Source: Hyphomicrobiales bacterium (lineage in GTDB: Bacteria > Pseudomonadota > Alphaproteobacteria > Rhizobiales > Beijerinckiaceae). From it: a DNA stretch of 64,000 nt. Positions 16,947 through 27,471 of this stretch are shown here, one piece after another (position 1 is the stretch's first letter; every line of letters begins with the position of its first letter). Position numbers and translations under genes: made by a program. The stretch is from contig JAIXYZ010000004.1 in the NCBI GenBank assembly GCA_027489955.1, forward strand, positions 62,001-126,000. Reading direction: 5' to 3'. The notes below the pieces were generated by a model. The model was not told the origin of the DNA. It worked only from the letters and a program-made list of their open reading frames with translations, and searched no databases.

Positions 16947-18101
16947 TCAGGCGGCGCGACGCATGGCTTTTTCCAGGCGCTCCAGCGCCCGGTCCAGTGT
17001 CGCATCGTGCTTGGCGAAGCAGAAGCGCACGACGTTGCGCACGCTGCCCGTCGCGTAGAAGGCGCTGACCGGAATGGTCGCCACCCCGTGCTCGGCAACG
17101 AGCCGCTTGGAGAAGGCGACATCGTCGGCCTCCCCCAGCGGCGCGATGTCGACATTGAGGAAGTAGGTGCCGCGGGATGGCAGGACCGCGAAGCCGAGCG
17201 CCTGCAGGCCCGCCGCAAGCCGGTCGCGCGAGCGGGCGAAACCCTCCCGCATCGTGGCGAAATAGGCATCGGGCTTGGCCAGCCCGTAGGCCACCGCCGC
17301 CTGGAGATTGGGCGGGGTCGTGAAGGTGAGGAACTGGTGGCTCTTGGCCAGAACCTTGAGCAGGGCCGGGGCCGCCATGACGAAGCCGACCTTCCAGCCG
17401 GTGAGCGAGAAGATCTTGCCCGCCGACCCGATCTTCACCGTGCGCTCGCGCATGCCGGGCATGGCCATGAGCGGCACGTGCCGGTGCCCGTCGAAGACCA
17501 CGTGCTCCCAGACCTCGTCGCAGATCGCCACCGCATCGTGGCGCACGCAGAACTCGGCCAGCAGCTTCAGGTCCTCCTCGGGAAAGACGGTCGCGGTGGG
17601 GTTCAGCGGGTTGTTGAAGAGGACCGCCTTCGTGCGGGGCGAGAACGCCGCCTCCAGCGCCTCGCGGGTGAGACGGAAATGCGGAGGCTGCAGGGTCACG
17701 AATTTCGGCACGCCGCCCGCGAGCTTCACCAGCGGCAGGTAGGCGTCGTACATCGGCTCGAACAGCACCACCTCGTCGCCCGGCGACACGCAGGCGAGGA
17801 TCGCCCCGGCCAGCGCCTCGGTCGCGCCGGACGTGACCATGACCTCCGAGGCCCAGTCCAGGTCGAGGCCCTGCCAGTGGCGGTAATGGGCCGCGATCGC
17901 CTGGCGGAGCTCTGGCGTGCCCATCATGGACGGATACTGGTTGTAGCCGGCGACGCTGGCTTCCGCCGCCTTCTCGCGCACGTCCTGCGGGCCGGGATCG
18001 TCCGGGAAGCCCTGGCCCAGATTGACCGCGTCATGGTCCCGGGCGAACTGGGACATGACCTCGAAGATCGTCGTGGGCATGGAGGCGAAAAGCGGGTTCA
18101 T
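16947..18101 (-). CDS. Class I/II PLP aminotransferase
   Basis: A 384-residue fold-type I aminotransferase. The N-terminus [12 protein letters not shown] and the motif [10 protein letters not shown] mark the kynurenine/methionine/succinyl-DAP aminotransferase branch. [11 protein letters not shown] binds the cofactor region, [12 protein letters not shown] carries the PLP aspartate, and the lysine is in [15 protein letters not shown]. Arg in VRFCFAKHD binds the substrate carboxylate. The substrate cannot be fixed from sequence; methionine/glutamine-type keto-acid transamination or DapC are both possible. It is divergent from cobQ with only 98 nt between starts. Cytoplasmic. Confidence 0.88.
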   Translation of the reverse strand: MNPLFASMPTTIFEVMSQFARDHDAVNLGQGFPDDPGPQDVREKAAEASVAGYNQYPSMMGTPELRQAIAAHYRHWQGLDLDWASEVMVTSGATEALAGAILACVSPGDEVVLFEPMYDAYLPLVKLAGGVPKFVTLQPPHFRLTREALEAAFSPRTKAVLFNNPLNPTATVFPEEDLKLLAEFCVRHDAVAICDEVWEHVVFDGHRHVPLMAMPGMRERTVKIGSAGKIFSLTGWKVGFVMAAPALLKVLAKSHQFLTFTTPPNLQAAVAYGLAKPDAYFATMREGFARSRDRLAAGLQALGFAVLPSRGTYFLNVDIAPLGEADDVAFSKRLVAEHGVATIPVSAFYATGSVRNVVRFCFAKHDATLDRALERLEKAMRRAA

Positions 18102-18199
18102 CGATGGTCTGGCCCGTGCTGGCGTCGCGGATGGTTCCGGTATACCCCAGCCGCGCGGCCGCCGTCACGGCGGGCCTTGAGACGATGGATGGAACGGCG

Positions 18200-19675
18200 A
18201 TGGCCCGCATTCCCGCCCTCATGATCCAGGGCACCGGCTCCAATGTCGGCAAGTCGCTTCTGGTGGCGGGCCTGTGCCGGCTCTTCGCCGACAGGGGCAT
18301 GGCCGTGCGTCCCTTCAAGCCGCAGAACATGTCCAACAACGCCGCCGCGGTGGATGGCGGCGAGATCGGCCGGGCGCAGGCGCTGCAGGCGCGGGCCGCG
18401 CGGGCGATGCCGAGCGTGCACATGAACCCCGTCCTGCTGAAGCCGGAGAGCGCCACCGGCTCGCAGGTCATCGTCCAGGGGCGGCGGGCCGGCGCCCTGG
18501 CCGCCAGCCGGTTCCGCGAGGCGCGGCGGCCCCTGCTGGAGCCCGTGCTCGACAGCTTCCGCCGCCTGGAGGCCGAGGCGGACCTCATCGTGATCGAAGG
18601 CGCCGGCTCGCCGGCGGAGACCAACCTGCGGGACGGCGACATCGCCAATATGGGCTTTGCCTGCGCTGCCAACGTCCCCGTCGTGATCGCCGGCGACATC
18701 GACCGCGGCGGCGTCATCGCGAGCCTGGTCGGCACCCATGCGGTGCTCGACGAGGCTGATCGCGCCATGGTGCGCGGCTTCCTCATCAACCGCTTCCGGG
18801 GCGATGTCAGCCTCTTCGACGAGGGGCTGTCGACCATCGCCGCGCGCACCGGCTGGCCCTCCATGGGCGTCGTCCCCTGGTTCCACGAGGCCCATCGCCT
18901 GCCGGCGGAGGACGCGCTCGACCTGATGGCGACGGGGCCGCGCGCCGGCGCGTCCCTGCGCGTCGCCGCGCCGGTCTGGCCCGGCATCGCGAATTTCGAC
19001 GACCTCGACCCCCTGAAGCTGGAGCCGTCGGTGGAACTCGTCCTCGTCGGGCCGGGCCGGGCCATCCCGTCCTGCGACCTCATCGTGCTGCCGGGCTCCA
19101 AGGCGGTGCGCTCCGACCTCGCCTTCCTGCGCGCGCAGGGCTGGGACGTCGATATCGCGGCCCACCTGCGCCGCGGCGGCCGGGTGCTCGGCCTGTGCGG
19201 CGGTTACCAGATGCTCGGGCGCACCGTGGCCGACCCTCTGGGGATCGAGGGCGAGGCCGGCACGAGCAAAGGCCTCGGCTGCCTGGCGGTCGACACGATC
19301 CTTGCCGGCGACAAGACCGTGCGCGTCGTGGAGGCCGCCCATGCCGCAAGCGGCGAGACGGTCCATGCCTACGAGATCCATCTTGGCCTCACGGAAGGGC
19401 CCGATCGCAGCCGGGCGCCGTTCCGGCTCGACGGTGCCCCCGACGGGGCGGCTTCGCCCGACGGCCTCGTCTGCGGCACCTATCTCCACGGGCTGTTCCG
19501 CGCCGACGGCTTTCGCCGGGCCTATCTGGCCGGGCTGGGCGCAGCGGCGGGCGCCGCGTCGTACGAAGGCCTGGTGGAGGAGACGCTGGACCGGCTCGCC
19601 GCGCATCTGGCGGCGCATCTGGACGTGGAGCGTCTGCTCGAGATCGCCCGCTCGCGGCCGGATGGGCGCGCCTAG
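18200..19675 (+). CDS. cobQ: Cobyric acid synthase
   Basis: Amidates the b, d, e and g side chains of adenosylcobyrinate a,c-diamide, using ATP and glutamine, late in B12 synthesis. The N-terminal ATPase domain begins [12 protein letters not shown] and contains [20 protein letters not shown] is in the middle. The C-terminal class I glutaminase domain has the nucleophile Cys in [11 protein letters not shown] and His in AYEIHLG. Length is 491 from the ATG at 18200; an in-frame ATG at 18185 would add five residues. The stop overlaps that of convergent btuF in a shared CTAG. The cobalamin genes on both sides make it part of a B12 locus. Confidence 0.95.
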   Translation: MARIPALMIQGTGSNVGKSLLVAGLCRLFADRGMAVRPFKPQNMSNNAAAVDGGEIGRAQALQARAARAMPSVHMNPVLLKPESATGSQVIVQGRRAGALAASRFREARRPLLEPVLDSFRRLEAEADLIVIEGAGSPAETNLRDGDIANMGFACAANVPVVIAGDIDRGGVIASLVGTHAVLDEADRAMVRGFLINRFRGDVSLFDEGLSTIAARTGWPSMGVVPWFHEAHRLPAEDALDLMATGPRAGASLRVAAPVWPGIANFDDLDPLKLEPSVELVLVGPGRAIPSCDLIVLPGSKAVRSDLAFLRAQGWDVDIAAHLRRGGRVLGLCGGYQMLGRTVADPLGIEGEAGTSKGLGCLAVDTILAGDKTVRVVEAAHAASGETVHAYEIHLGLTEGPDRSRAPFRLDGAPDGAASPDGLVCGTYLHGLFRADGFRRAYLAGLGAAAGAASYEGLVEETLDRLAAHLAAHLDVERLLEIARSRPDGRA

Positions 19676-20517
19676 CGGACCTTGTCGCGGATCTCCGCCG
19701 CAAGGGCGTCGATGGCGGCGACGAGCGAAGGCCCGCCGCAGGTGAGCAGCGGCGCCCGCAGGACCAGCCGGCGCTCGGCCGGGACCGCCCTGGACAAGGC
19801 GGGATGGACGAGCAGCGCCGAGCCCTGGTCGATCGCGCGGGCGCTTTCGGTGCCAAGGAGCAGGAAATCGGGCGGCGTCGCCACGACCTGCTCCAGGCGC
19901 ACGAACCCGCCATCCTTCAGGCCCAGCCTCTGCTGGAACGTGACGAGCCCCATATGGCGCAACAGTTCGGCCACCAGGCTCGCCTCGCCGGGCGTGTAGC
20001 CGCGGACCTGCAGGGGCAGGACGGTGCGCCCGCCCGGGGCGATGGCCCGGGTCCGCTCCAGCGCAGCGTCGATCTGGGACACGAGCGCCTCGCCCCGCTC
20101 CGGCACGCCCAGCCGGGCCGCCAGGGTCCTGATCTGCTCCCGGCCGTGGGCCAGCGAGGTCCACGCCTCCAGGAGAAGGACGTCGATGCCCTGGCTCTCC
20201 ATGAAGTCGCGCCGCGCCTTGCCGTCGTAGCGACCGGCCAGGACCAGGTCCGGGCGCTCGACGCTCATCACCTCGCCCCGTCCGGAATTGACCGGGAAGC
20301 CGCGGGCCTGCGCGGCGGCGAAGGAGAGGCGGGGATCGCGCGAGAGCGGCGAGAGGGACGCGACGGCCTCCGGCGCCAGGGCCAGCAGGAGCTGGTCCGC
20401 GCACACGTTCAGGGACGCGACGCGGCGGGGCGGCGCAGCGGCCGCGGACTGTCCCGCGACGGCGAGAAGGCAGGCGGCCGCCAGCGCGGACCGGATGAGG
20501 CGAGAGGCTCGGAGCAT
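19672..20517 (-). CDS. btuF: Periplasmic cobalamin-binding protein of ABC transporter
   Basis: Captures B12 in the periplasm and delivers it to the BtuCD importer. The product is 281 residues with a signal peptide ([22 protein letters not shown]). The mature part has the usual start [19 protein letters not shown] and then [30 protein letters not shown] of cluster A-II binding proteins. It lies on the opposite strand to btuBCD and starts about 115 nt from the riboswitch, so it is probably expressed from its own promoter in the divergent gap. An iron-siderophore role is possible from the family alone, but the neighbours argue for B12. Confidence 0.85.
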   Translation of the reverse strand: MLRASRLIRSALAAACLLAVAGQSAAAAPPRRVASLNVCADQLLLALAPEAVASLSPLSRDPRLSFAAAQARGFPVNSGRGEVMSVERPDLVLAGRYDGKARRDFMESQGIDVLLLEAWTSLAHGREQIRTLAARLGVPERGEALVSQIDAALERTRAIAPGGRTVLPLQVRGYTPGEASLVAELLRHMGLVTFQQRLGLKDGGFVRLEQVVATPPDFLLLGTESARAIDQGSALLVHPALSRAVPAERRLVLRAPLLTCGGPSLVAAIDALAAEIRDKVR

Positions 20518-20631
20518 GGCGGCCGGACCATAGCGGGCCTGTGGCGCGGACGCCACGGATCACCCGCCTCGCCACTTTATCGCCGGAATCGGGTTGCGAC
20601 GCCGCGTCGCGCCCTTCTACTGTCTCCCCGA

Positions 20632-20818
20632 CGTTGGTGCCCCGGGAGACCGGGGTGAAACGGGAACCCGGTGCGGACGCTGCCAAGCGTCCAAGGCCGG
20701 GGCTGCCCCCGCAACTGTAAGCGGCGAGCGGCGATCCGATATGACCACTGGGCCCAGATCGGGGCCCGGGAAGGTGGATCGCCGCGACGACCCGCGAGCC
20801 AGGAGACCGGCCAGCGTC
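20632..20818 (+). ncRNA. Cobalamin riboswitch
   Basis: All the conserved pieces are here in order: TTGGTGC at 20634, GGTGAAACGGGAA, the B12-box-type core GGGGCTGCCCCCGCAACTGTAA (20699-20720), and AGCCAGGAGACCGGCC near the 3' end (20797-20814). It lies in the leader of btuB. Binding of adenosylcobalamin should lower expression of btuB-btuC-btuD. Confidence 0.95.
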
Positions 20819-20865
20819 ACGAACGCAACCCGTATTCCGCCGGAGGGGCGGAGGGAGGTCTACCC

Positions 20866-22848
20866 ATGTCCCGCTACCAGCGCGGCCGCCACGCGGCTGC
20901 GATCCTTGTCCTATGCGCCTCATCCGGCGCCATGCCCGCCATCGCCCAGCAGCCGCCCGGCTCCACCCCATCGGCCCCGGTTCCCGACATCGTCGTCTCG
21001 CCGACGCGCGTGCCGACCGCCATCTCGCGGGTCGGCAGCGCCATCTCGGTCATCTCCCGCGAGGAGATCGAGAAGGCGAGCGCCAGGGATGTCTCGGACC
21101 TCCTGCGGCGGGTGCCAGGCCTCACCCTGACCCAGAACGGCGGCGCGGGCGCGACCCAGACCGTGCGCCTGCGGGGCATGGACGCGCGCCACACCCTCGT
21201 CCTGGTGGACGGGATCCGGGTGAACGACCCGACCTCCACCGGCGGCGAGTTCGACTTCGCCGCGCTCGTCCCCACCGACATCGAGCGGATCGAGGTCCTG
21301 CGCGGGCCCCAGACGGCGCTCTACGGCTCGGACGCGCTGGGCGGGGTCATATCCATCGTCACCCGCAAGGGACGGGGCGCGCCGCGGGTCACGCTGCAGG
21401 CCGAGGGCGGCAGCTACGGCACGACCGGCATCCGGGGCGGCATTTCGGGCGGCACCGACCGCATCTCCTATGCGTTCTCGGCCACCGACTACAAGACCGC
21501 CGGCTTCTCGCGCTTCGGCTACCGGATCGGCCGGATCGAGCGCAACTTCCCGTGGGGGCTGGAGCCCGACGCGGCCCGCCGCAGCGCGGTGTCCGGCCGG
21601 GTCGGCATCGATCTGGCGGACACGCTGAAGCTGGAGATCGGCGGCAGCGCCGCGCTCAACCGCTCGCAGTTCGACGGCGGCTTCGGAGCCTTCCCGGACA
21701 CGCCGTCCACGGCCGACACCAGGCTCTATAACGGCTATGCCCGCGTGACCGGCACGATGTTCGACGTGTGGCGCCACAGCCTGACGGCGTTCGCCACCGT
21801 GACGGACCGCGACAGCCGCGGCGTGTCCTTCGGCGGCGTCCCGGTGCGCCCCTCGCGCACCGACTTCTTCTACAACGGCCACCGCAACGGCGTGGAATAC
21901 CAGGGCGACGTGAATTTCGGCGCGCTCGGCACGTTCGTGTACGGCGCCAAGGTGGAGCGGGAGAACTATCTCGGCACGTCCCGCGCGATCTATCCCGTGG
22001 CGGGGCTAACGCGCCTGGACGACCGGGCCTCGCAGGTCACCGATTCCGTCTTCGCCATGCACCAGCTCACCCTGTTCCAGCGCCTGCACCTGTCGCTGGG
22101 CGTGCGCTCGGACAATGTCAAGGCGGTGAGGACCTTCAACACGGGGCGGTTCACCGCCGCCTACGAGATCGCCGAGACCGGCACCAAGCTGCGCACCAGC
22201 CTGGGCACGGGGGGCAAGGCGCCCTCCCTCTACCAGCGGTTCTCGGCGCTCTACGGCACGCCGGGGCTCCTGCCGGAGGAATCGGTCGGCATCGACGCGG
22301 GCATCGACCAGTCGTTCCTCGACGGGCGGGCGACCTTGTCGGCCACGGTCTTCCGCAACCGCTACAAGAACTTCATCGACTTCGCGGCGAGCCCGACATG
22401 CCTGCCGTTCCAGGCCTTCGGGTGCTACGTCAATATCGGGCGGGCCGCCACGCGCGGCGTCGAGGTCGAGGGCCGGGCCGTGCTGATCGAGGGATGGCTG
22501 GAAGCGAAGCTCGCCTACACGTATCTGCGGGCGCAGGACCTCGCCAACCGGCGCGAGCTGGCGCGGCGCCCGCGCAACGAGGGCCGCATCGCGCTGGCGA
22601 TTACCCCGTGGCGCGACCTGACGATCGAGCCCGCGCTCATCGTGGTGGACCGTCGCTATTCCGGCGCCAACCAGAACCAGAAGCTCAAGGCCTATGCCAG
22701 GCTGGACATCCTGGCCGATTACCGGCTCAACGAGACGTTCACCGCCTTCGTGCGCGCCGAGAACCTGACCGACGCCAAGTATCAGGAGGTCCGGGACTAC
22801 GGCACGGCGGGCCGCTCGTTCTATGGAGGCATCCGCGCCACATGGTGA
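20866..22848 (+). CDS. btuB: TonB-dependent vitamin B12 receptor
   Basis: An outer-membrane channel that imports cobalamin using TonB energy. The 660-residue product has a signal peptide (AAAILVLCASSGAMPAIAQ), a TonB box region (PDIVVSPTRVPT), a plug domain (SDLLRRVPGLTLTQNG, RIEVLRGPQTALYGSDALGGVI) and a 22-strand-type barrel ending in the aromatic pattern YGTAGRSFYGGIRATW. I began at the ATG 20866, after GGAGGGAGG; longer frames run through the riboswitch and are not real. It is regulated by the riboswitch and is the first gene of the btuBCD operon. Confidence 0.95.
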   Translation: MSRYQRGRHAAAILVLCASSGAMPAIAQQPPGSTPSAPVPDIVVSPTRVPTAISRVGSAISVISREEIEKASARDVSDLLRRVPGLTLTQNGGAGATQTVRLRGMDARHTLVLVDGIRVNDPTSTGGEFDFAALVPTDIERIEVLRGPQTALYGSDALGGVISIVTRKGRGAPRVTLQAEGGSYGTTGIRGGISGGTDRISYAFSATDYKTAGFSRFGYRIGRIERNFPWGLEPDAARRSAVSGRVGIDLADTLKLEIGGSAALNRSQFDGGFGAFPDTPSTADTRLYNGYARVTGTMFDVWRHSLTAFATVTDRDSRGVSFGGVPVRPSRTDFFYNGHRNGVEYQGDVNFGALGTFVYGAKVERENYLGTSRAIYPVAGLTRLDDRASQVTDSVFAMHQLTLFQRLHLSLGVRSDNVKAVRTFNTGRFTAAYEIAETGTKLRTSLGTGGKAPSLYQRFSALYGTPGLLPEESVGIDAGIDQSFLDGRATLSATVFRNRYKNFIDFAASPTCLPFQAFGCYVNIGRAATRGVEVEGRAVLIEGWLEAKLAYTYLRAQDLANRRELARRPRNEGRIALAITPWRDLTIEPALIVVDRRYSGANQNQKLKAYARLDILADYRLNETFTAFVRAENLTDAKYQEVRDYGTAGRSFYGGIRATW

Positions 22849-23875
22849 CCGCGTGAGGCAGCAGGCGCCCATCGCAGGGCCGGCGCGGCTCACCGCCGCG
22901 CTGGCCCTGGCCGTCGCGGCCGTGGCCGTCCTGTCGCTGGGCCTCGGCCCGGTGCGGATCGGGCCGGGCCAGGCGCTGCTGGCGCTCGGCGGATGGGAGG
23001 GCGGCCCGGTCGGCGTCATCGTGCGCGAGATCCGGCTGCCCCGCGCCTTGCTCGCCATCCTGATCGGCGGCACGCTCGGCCTTTCGGGAGCCGCCCTGCA
23101 GGGGCTGATGCGCAATCCGCTCGCCGCGCCGTCGGTCTTCGGCGCGCCGCAGGCCGCGGGGCTGGGGGCGGTCGCGGCGCTCTATTTCGGCTTCGTGGAG
23201 GCGTTCTCGGCCGCGCTGCCGGCGGCGGCGATCGCGGGCGCCGGGCTGTCGGTCGGGCTCGTCGTCCTCGTGGCGGGGCCCCGGGCTTCAACGACCGTGC
23301 TCGTTCTGGCAGGCCTTGCGGTCGGCAGCCTCGCCGGGGCCGCGACGTCGCTCGCCCTGTCGCTGTCGCCCAACCCGTTCGCGGTGACGGAGATCGTGTT
23401 CTGGCTCCTGGGATCGCTGGAGGACCGCACGATGCGCCATGTGGCGCTGGCCGCCCCGTTCATGGCCGCGGGGGCGGGCCTGATCCTGCTGGCGGGCCGA
23501 TCGCTGCGGGCGCTGTCGCTGGGGGAGGATGCCGCCGAGAGCCTGGGGATCAGTGTGGCGCGCACGCGCATGCTCATCGTCGCCGGCGTCGCCCTGTGCG
23601 TCGGCGCGGGCGTCGCCGTGGCCGGCTCCATCGGCTTCATCGGCCTCGTCGCCCCGCACCTGATCCGGCCGCTCGTGGGACACGATCCGCAGCGGGCGCT
23701 CATTCCCTCCGCGCTGGCGGGGGCGCTGCTCCTGCTGGTGGCCGACATCGCGGTCCGCCTGATCCCCTCCTCCAGCGAGGTGAAGGTCGGCGTCCTCACC
23801 GCGCTGGTGGGCGTGCCCTTCTTCCTGTTCATCGTCGTGCGGCGGCGGGCCGAGCTGTCGGGGTCGCCCGCATGA
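22823..23875 (+). CDS. btuC: B12 ABC transporter permease (FecCD/BtuC family)
   Basis: An inner-membrane subunit with about ten helices. Family motifs include RLPRALLAILIGGTLGLSGA, LQGLMRNPLAAPSVFG, GRSLRALSLGEDAAESLGI (coupling to the ATPase) and SIGFIGLVAPHLIRPLVGHD. The ATG at 22823 overlaps btuB by 26 nt; a GTG at 22853 is an equally reasonable start and would leave about 12 residues before the first helix. The stop overlaps the btuD start (ATGA). Substrate B12 is inferred from the riboswitch and neighbours. Confidence 0.93.
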   Translation: MEASAPHGDRVRQQAPIAGPARLTAALALAVAAVAVLSLGLGPVRIGPGQALLALGGWEGGPVGVIVREIRLPRALLAILIGGTLGLSGAALQGLMRNPLAAPSVFGAPQAAGLGAVAALYFGFVEAFSAALPAAAIAGAGLSVGLVVLVAGPRASTTVLVLAGLAVGSLAGAATSLALSLSPNPFAVTEIVFWLLGSLEDRTMRHVALAAPFMAAGAGLILLAGRSLRALSLGEDAAESLGISVARTRMLIVAGVALCVGAGVAVAGSIGFIGLVAPHLIRPLVGHDPQRALIPSALAGALLLLVADIAVRLIPSSSEVKVGVLTALVGVPFFLFIVVRRRAELSGSPA

Positions 23876-24657
23876 GCGCGCCGGTGCCCCCCGGGCTCGC
23901 CGCGACCGGCATCTCGGTCCTGCTCGGCCGCCATCGCGTCCTTCAGGACGTGTCGCTCGCCGTCCGGCCGGGGGATCTGACGGCGCTGATCGGCCCCAAC
24001 GGCGCGGGCAAGACCACGCTGGTGCGCACGCTGGCGGGCCTTCTTGCACCCGATGCCGGAGCGGTGACGCTCGATGGCAGGCCGGTGCGCGCCCTGCCGC
24101 CGGCGGCGCGCGCGCGTGCGCTCGCCTACCTGCCCCAGGCGGGCGGCGTCACGTGGCCGATCCGGGTCGAGGACCTTGTCGCCCTCGGCCGCATGCCCCA
24201 CGGCGCCGCGCCAGGGCGCCTGTCGCCCACGGACATCGCCGCTATCGAGCGCGCCTTCACGCTCACCGCCATCGGCCCCTTGCGCGACCGGCCCGCCACG
24301 ACGCTTTCGGGCGGAGAGCGGGCGCGGGCGCTTCTGGCACGCGTCCTGGCGGTGGAGGCAGCGATCGTCCTGGCGGACGAGCCGGTGGCGTCGCTGGACC
24401 CGCAGCACCAGATCGCGGTGATGGACGCGCTGGCGGCGGAGGCGCGTGGCGGACGGGCGGTGGTTGCGGTGATGCACGACCTCGACCTCGCCGCCCGCTA
24501 TGCCGACCGTATCGTGGTCATGGAAGCGGGGCGTATCGCCGCCGACGGCGCGCCGGGCGCCATCGTGTCCGACTCGCGCGTGGCGGGCGTGTTCGGCGTG
24601 ACGATCGCGGTGCGCGAGGGGCCGGCCGGCATCCGCGTGGATATCGCGCGGGCCTGA
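23872..24657 (+). CDS. btuD: B12 ABC transporter ATP-binding protein
   Basis: A 261-residue cytoplasmic ATPase that drives BtuC. Walker A GPNGAGKTT, Q-loop YLPQAGG, signature LSGGERARALLARVLA, Walker B IVLADEPVASLD and switch His in AVMHDLDLAARYA are all intact. The C-terminal part (GAIVSDSRVAGVFGVTI) is that of iron/B12 importers. It starts inside the btuC stop and ends the riboswitch-controlled operon; the next gene is convergent, 15 nt away. Confidence 0.93.
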   Translation: MSAPVPPGLAATGISVLLGRHRVLQDVSLAVRPGDLTALIGPNGAGKTTLVRTLAGLLAPDAGAVTLDGRPVRALPPAARARALAYLPQAGGVTWPIRVEDLVALGRMPHGAAPGRLSPTDIAAIERAFTLTAIGPLRDRPATTLSGGERARALLARVLAVEAAIVLADEPVASLDPQHQIAVMDALAAEARGGRAVVAVMHDLDLAARYADRIVVMEAGRIAADGAPGAIVSDSRVAGVFGVTIAVREGPAGIRVDIARA

Positions 24658-24672
24658 GGCAGGCGGGCCGCC

Positions 24673-25041
24673 TCAGCGGCGGCGGCGGGGCGCGGGCTCG
24701 ATGATCAGGAACTTGCGGCCGTTGGACCGCCGGCCGATCGCCGCGCCGCCGCGGCCGGGAGCGACGCCGCCGTCCCGCACGCGCCCGCGGCCCCGGACGG
24801 CGCCGCCGCCGCCCCGCTCCGGCCCGAACCGGGACAGGCAGTCATTGTAGGCCATCGGCGCCTGGATGCGCTCGCAATCCTCGATCGTGCGGGGCGCCGG
24901 CGTGCGCTGGGCCAAAGCCGGGCCGGCCAGGGCGATCACGGCCAGGATGCAGGCAGCCAGGACGAAAGCAGCCAGGGCCGCGGCCGCAAGGCCGGCACCG
25001 GCGACAATCCCTGCCGGACGGCGCGGCGGGCGGGGCATCAT
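24673..25041 (-). CDS. Secreted hypothetical protein
   Basis: A 122-residue protein with a long hydrophobic N-terminal segment ([30 protein letters not shown]) that looks like a signal peptide ending at ALAQ. The short mature part has a cysteine pair in [21 protein letters not shown] and a Gly/Arg-rich tail ending in RRRR. The pair would form a disulfide in the periplasm. Its ATG overlaps the pheT stop by 4 nt, so it is co-transcribed with pheST. I recognise no named family. Confidence 0.6.
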   Translation of the reverse strand: MMPRPPRRPAGIVAGAGLAAAALAAFVLAACILAVIALAGPALAQRTPAPRTIEDCERIQAPMAYNDCLSRFGPERGGGGAVRGRGRVRDGGVAPGRGGAAIGRRSNGRKFLIIEPAPRRRR

Positions 25042-27461
25042 CCGCGCAGCACCGCGCCGGTCTTCTTGGCGACCTCGGCGACGACCTTGGCCGACACGGC
25101 CTCGATGTCGGCATCGGTGAGGGTGCGCTCGGTCGGCTGCAGCACGATCTCCAGCGCCACGGACTTGTGACCCTCCGGAACGCCCGCGCCCTCGTAGACG
25201 TCGAAGACCGAGACGTCGGACACGAGCGCCCTGTCGGCGCCCTGCGCGGCCCGCACGATGTCGCCGGCGGCCGTCGTGCGGCTCACCACGAAGGCGAAGT
25301 CGCGGCGGACGGGCTGGAAGTCGGACAGGACAAGGCGCGGCTTCATCCGCGTCGGCCTGGCCTTGGGCAGGGGGAGGGCGTCGAGCGTGATCTCGAACGC
25401 CACGACCGGGCCCTTGGCGTCCAGCGCCTTCAAAACCCGGGGATGCAGCTCGCCGAAGGCGCCGATGACGCCCTTGGGCCCGAAGCGCAGGGTCGCCGAG
25501 CGGCCGGGATGATACCAGGCCGGTCCGCCCTGCACGATCTGCAGGCCGCCGAGCGGGATGCCGAGCGCCGCCAGGAGCGCCATGGCGTCCGCCTTCGCCT
25601 CGAAGGCGTCGACGGGCCGGGCGGCGCCGTCCCAGTGGCGGCCCGCGCCGGCATGGCGCGCCGTTCCGCGCCGGATGGCGGCGGCGGAGATCGTCTGGCC
25701 TTCCGGTTCGTCCGAGGCGAAGACCTGGCCGACCTCGAACAGGGCGACGTCCCCGAGACCCTTGTCGGCATTGGCCTGCGCCGCCTTGACCAGGCCGGCG
25801 AGCAGGCTCGGGCGCATGTCCGACAGGTCGGAGGCGATGGGGTTGGCGAGTGCGAGCGAGGGATGGCCGCCGCCGAAGAGGCGTGCCTCCTCCCTGCCGA
25901 TGAAGGACCAGGTGACGGCCTCGACGAGGCCACGCGTCGCCAGGGCCCGCCGCGCCAGCCGCGTGCGCTTCTGCAGCACGGTGAGGACCGGACGCGGGAC
26001 CGCCGCCTCGATGCGCGGCAGCGGCACGGACGGCACGCGGTCGAGCCCGGCGATGCGCACGACCTCCTCGACGAGATCGGCCTTGCCCTCGACATCCGCC
26101 CGCCAGGACGGCGTCGCGACCCGGACCAGATCGCCCTGCCCCGACACATGGAAGCCCAGGCGCGTGAGGATCGTCTTCTGCTCGATGGCGTGGATGTCCT
26201 TGCCGGTGAGGCGGCGGACCTCCGTCCACGGATATTCGATGACGCGGCCGCTATCGGGGACCTCGCCGGCGACGACCCGCTCGGACGGCTCGCCGCCGCA
26301 CAGGTCCAGGATCATCTGCGTGGCGAGTTCCAGGCCCGGCAGGCAGAAATCCGGGTCGACGCCGCGCTCGAACCGGTAGCGCGCGTCGGAATTGATGCCG
26401 AGGCGGCGGCCGGTGCGGGCGATGGTCAGCGGGTCCCACAGCGCGGATTCCACCAGCACGTCGGTGGTCGTCTCGTCGCAGCCGGAATGCTCGCCGCCCA
26501 TGATGCCGGCGATGGATTCCACGCCCTGGTCGTCGGCGATGACCACGACGTCGCCGTCGAGCCGGTAGGTGCGGCCGTCGAGCGCGAGCACCTCCTCGCC
26601 CTCCGCCGCGCGGCGCACGACGAGGTTGCCCTTCACCTTGGCCGCGTCGAAGACGTGGAGCGGCCGGCCCCGGTCGAAGGTGATGTAGTTGGTGATGTCG
26701 ACCAGCGCGTTGATCGGCCTGAGGCCGATGGCCTTCAGGCGGCGCTGCAGCCAGTCCGGCGAGGGCCCGTTCTTCACCCCGCGGATCAGCCGCAGGCCGA
26801 AGAGCGGGGACAGGTGCCTGTCCTCGTCCGGGAAGGCCAGCTCGACCCCGACGGGGCACGGGAACGCGCCGCGCACCGGCTTCACCTCGCCCGTCACGAG
26901 CTTGCCGATCTCGGCGGCGGCGAGGTCGCGGGCGATGCCGGCAATGCCGGCGCAATCCGCGCGGTTGGGCGTGAGGTTGATCTCGATCACCGGGTCGTCG
27001 AGCTTCGCCCACTGGGCGTAAGGAACGCCCACCGGCGCATCGGCCGCCAGGTCGATGATGCCCTCATGGTCCTCCGACAGGCCGAGCTCGAAGGCCGAGC
27101 AGAGCATGCCGTTGGATTCCACGCCGCGGATGACGCCCTTGCCGAGCGTCATGTCCTTGCCGGGGATGTAGGTGCCGGCGGGGGCGAAGACCGAGACCAT
27201 GCCCGCCCGGCAATTGGGCGCGCCGCACACGACCTGGATCGGCGCTCCGGCGCCGTAATCCACCATGGCGACGCGCAGCCGGTCGGCGTTGGGATGCTGC
27301 TCGGCGGAGACGACGCGGGCGATCGTGTAGGGCGCGAGCTGCGCGCCCCGGTCGGCGATGCCCTCCACCTCGAGCCCGATCCGCGTCAGCGTCTGCGCGA
27401 TCTCGGGCAGGGCGGCGTCGGTCTCCAGGTGATCCCTGAGCCAGGAAAGGGTGAATTTCAT
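25038..27461 (-). CDS. pheT: Phenylalanyl-tRNA synthetase beta subunit
   Basis: Forms the (alpha-beta)2 synthetase with PheS and carries the editing site and the anticodon-binding domain. Length 807 is normal for the bacterial beta chain. An N-terminal tRNA-binding OB domain ([17 protein letters not shown]) is followed by B3/B4 ([15 protein letters not shown]), B5 and the catalytic-like core ([19 protein letters not shown]), then a C-terminal ferredoxin-fold domain ([20 protein letters not shown]). It begins 10 nt after pheS with GAGGAGA in the gap. Confidence 0.97.
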   Translation of the reverse strand: MKFTLSWLRDHLETDAALPEIAQTLTRIGLEVEGIADRGAQLAPYTIARVVSAEQHPNADRLRVAMVDYGAGAPIQVVCGAPNCRAGMVSVFAPAGTYIPGKDMTLGKGVIRGVESNGMLCSAFELGLSEDHEGIIDLAADAPVGVPYAQWAKLDDPVIEINLTPNRADCAGIAGIARDLAAAEIGKLVTGEVKPVRGAFPCPVGVELAFPDEDRHLSPLFGLRLIRGVKNGPSPDWLQRRLKAIGLRPINALVDITNYITFDRGRPLHVFDAAKVKGNLVVRRAAEGEEVLALDGRTYRLDGDVVVIADDQGVESIAGIMGGEHSGCDETTTDVLVESALWDPLTIARTGRRLGINSDARYRFERGVDPDFCLPGLELATQMILDLCGGEPSERVVAGEVPDSGRVIEYPWTEVRRLTGKDIHAIEQKTILTRLGFHVSGQGDLVRVATPSWRADVEGKADLVEEVVRIAGLDRVPSVPLPRIEAAVPRPVLTVLQKRTRLARRALATRGLVEAVTWSFIGREEARLFGGGHPSLALANPIASDLSDMRPSLLAGLVKAAQANADKGLGDVALFEVGQVFASDEPEGQTISAAAIRRGTARHAGAGRHWDGAARPVDAFEAKADAMALLAALGIPLGGLQIVQGGPAWYHPGRSATLRFGPKGVIGAFGELHPRVLKALDAKGPVVAFEITLDALPLPKARPTRMKPRLVLSDFQPVRRDFAFVVSRTTAAGDIVRAAQGADRALVSDVSVFDVYEGAGVPEGHKSVALEIVLQPTERTLTDADIEAVSAKVVAEVAKKTGAVLRG

Positions 27462-27471
27462 CGGTTTCTCC

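Noticed and set aside
20671-20865. Open frame running into btuB from upstream
   Set aside because: These bases are the cobalamin riboswitch, and the peptide has no similarity; the ATG at 20866 follows a good ribosome binding site and a signal peptide.
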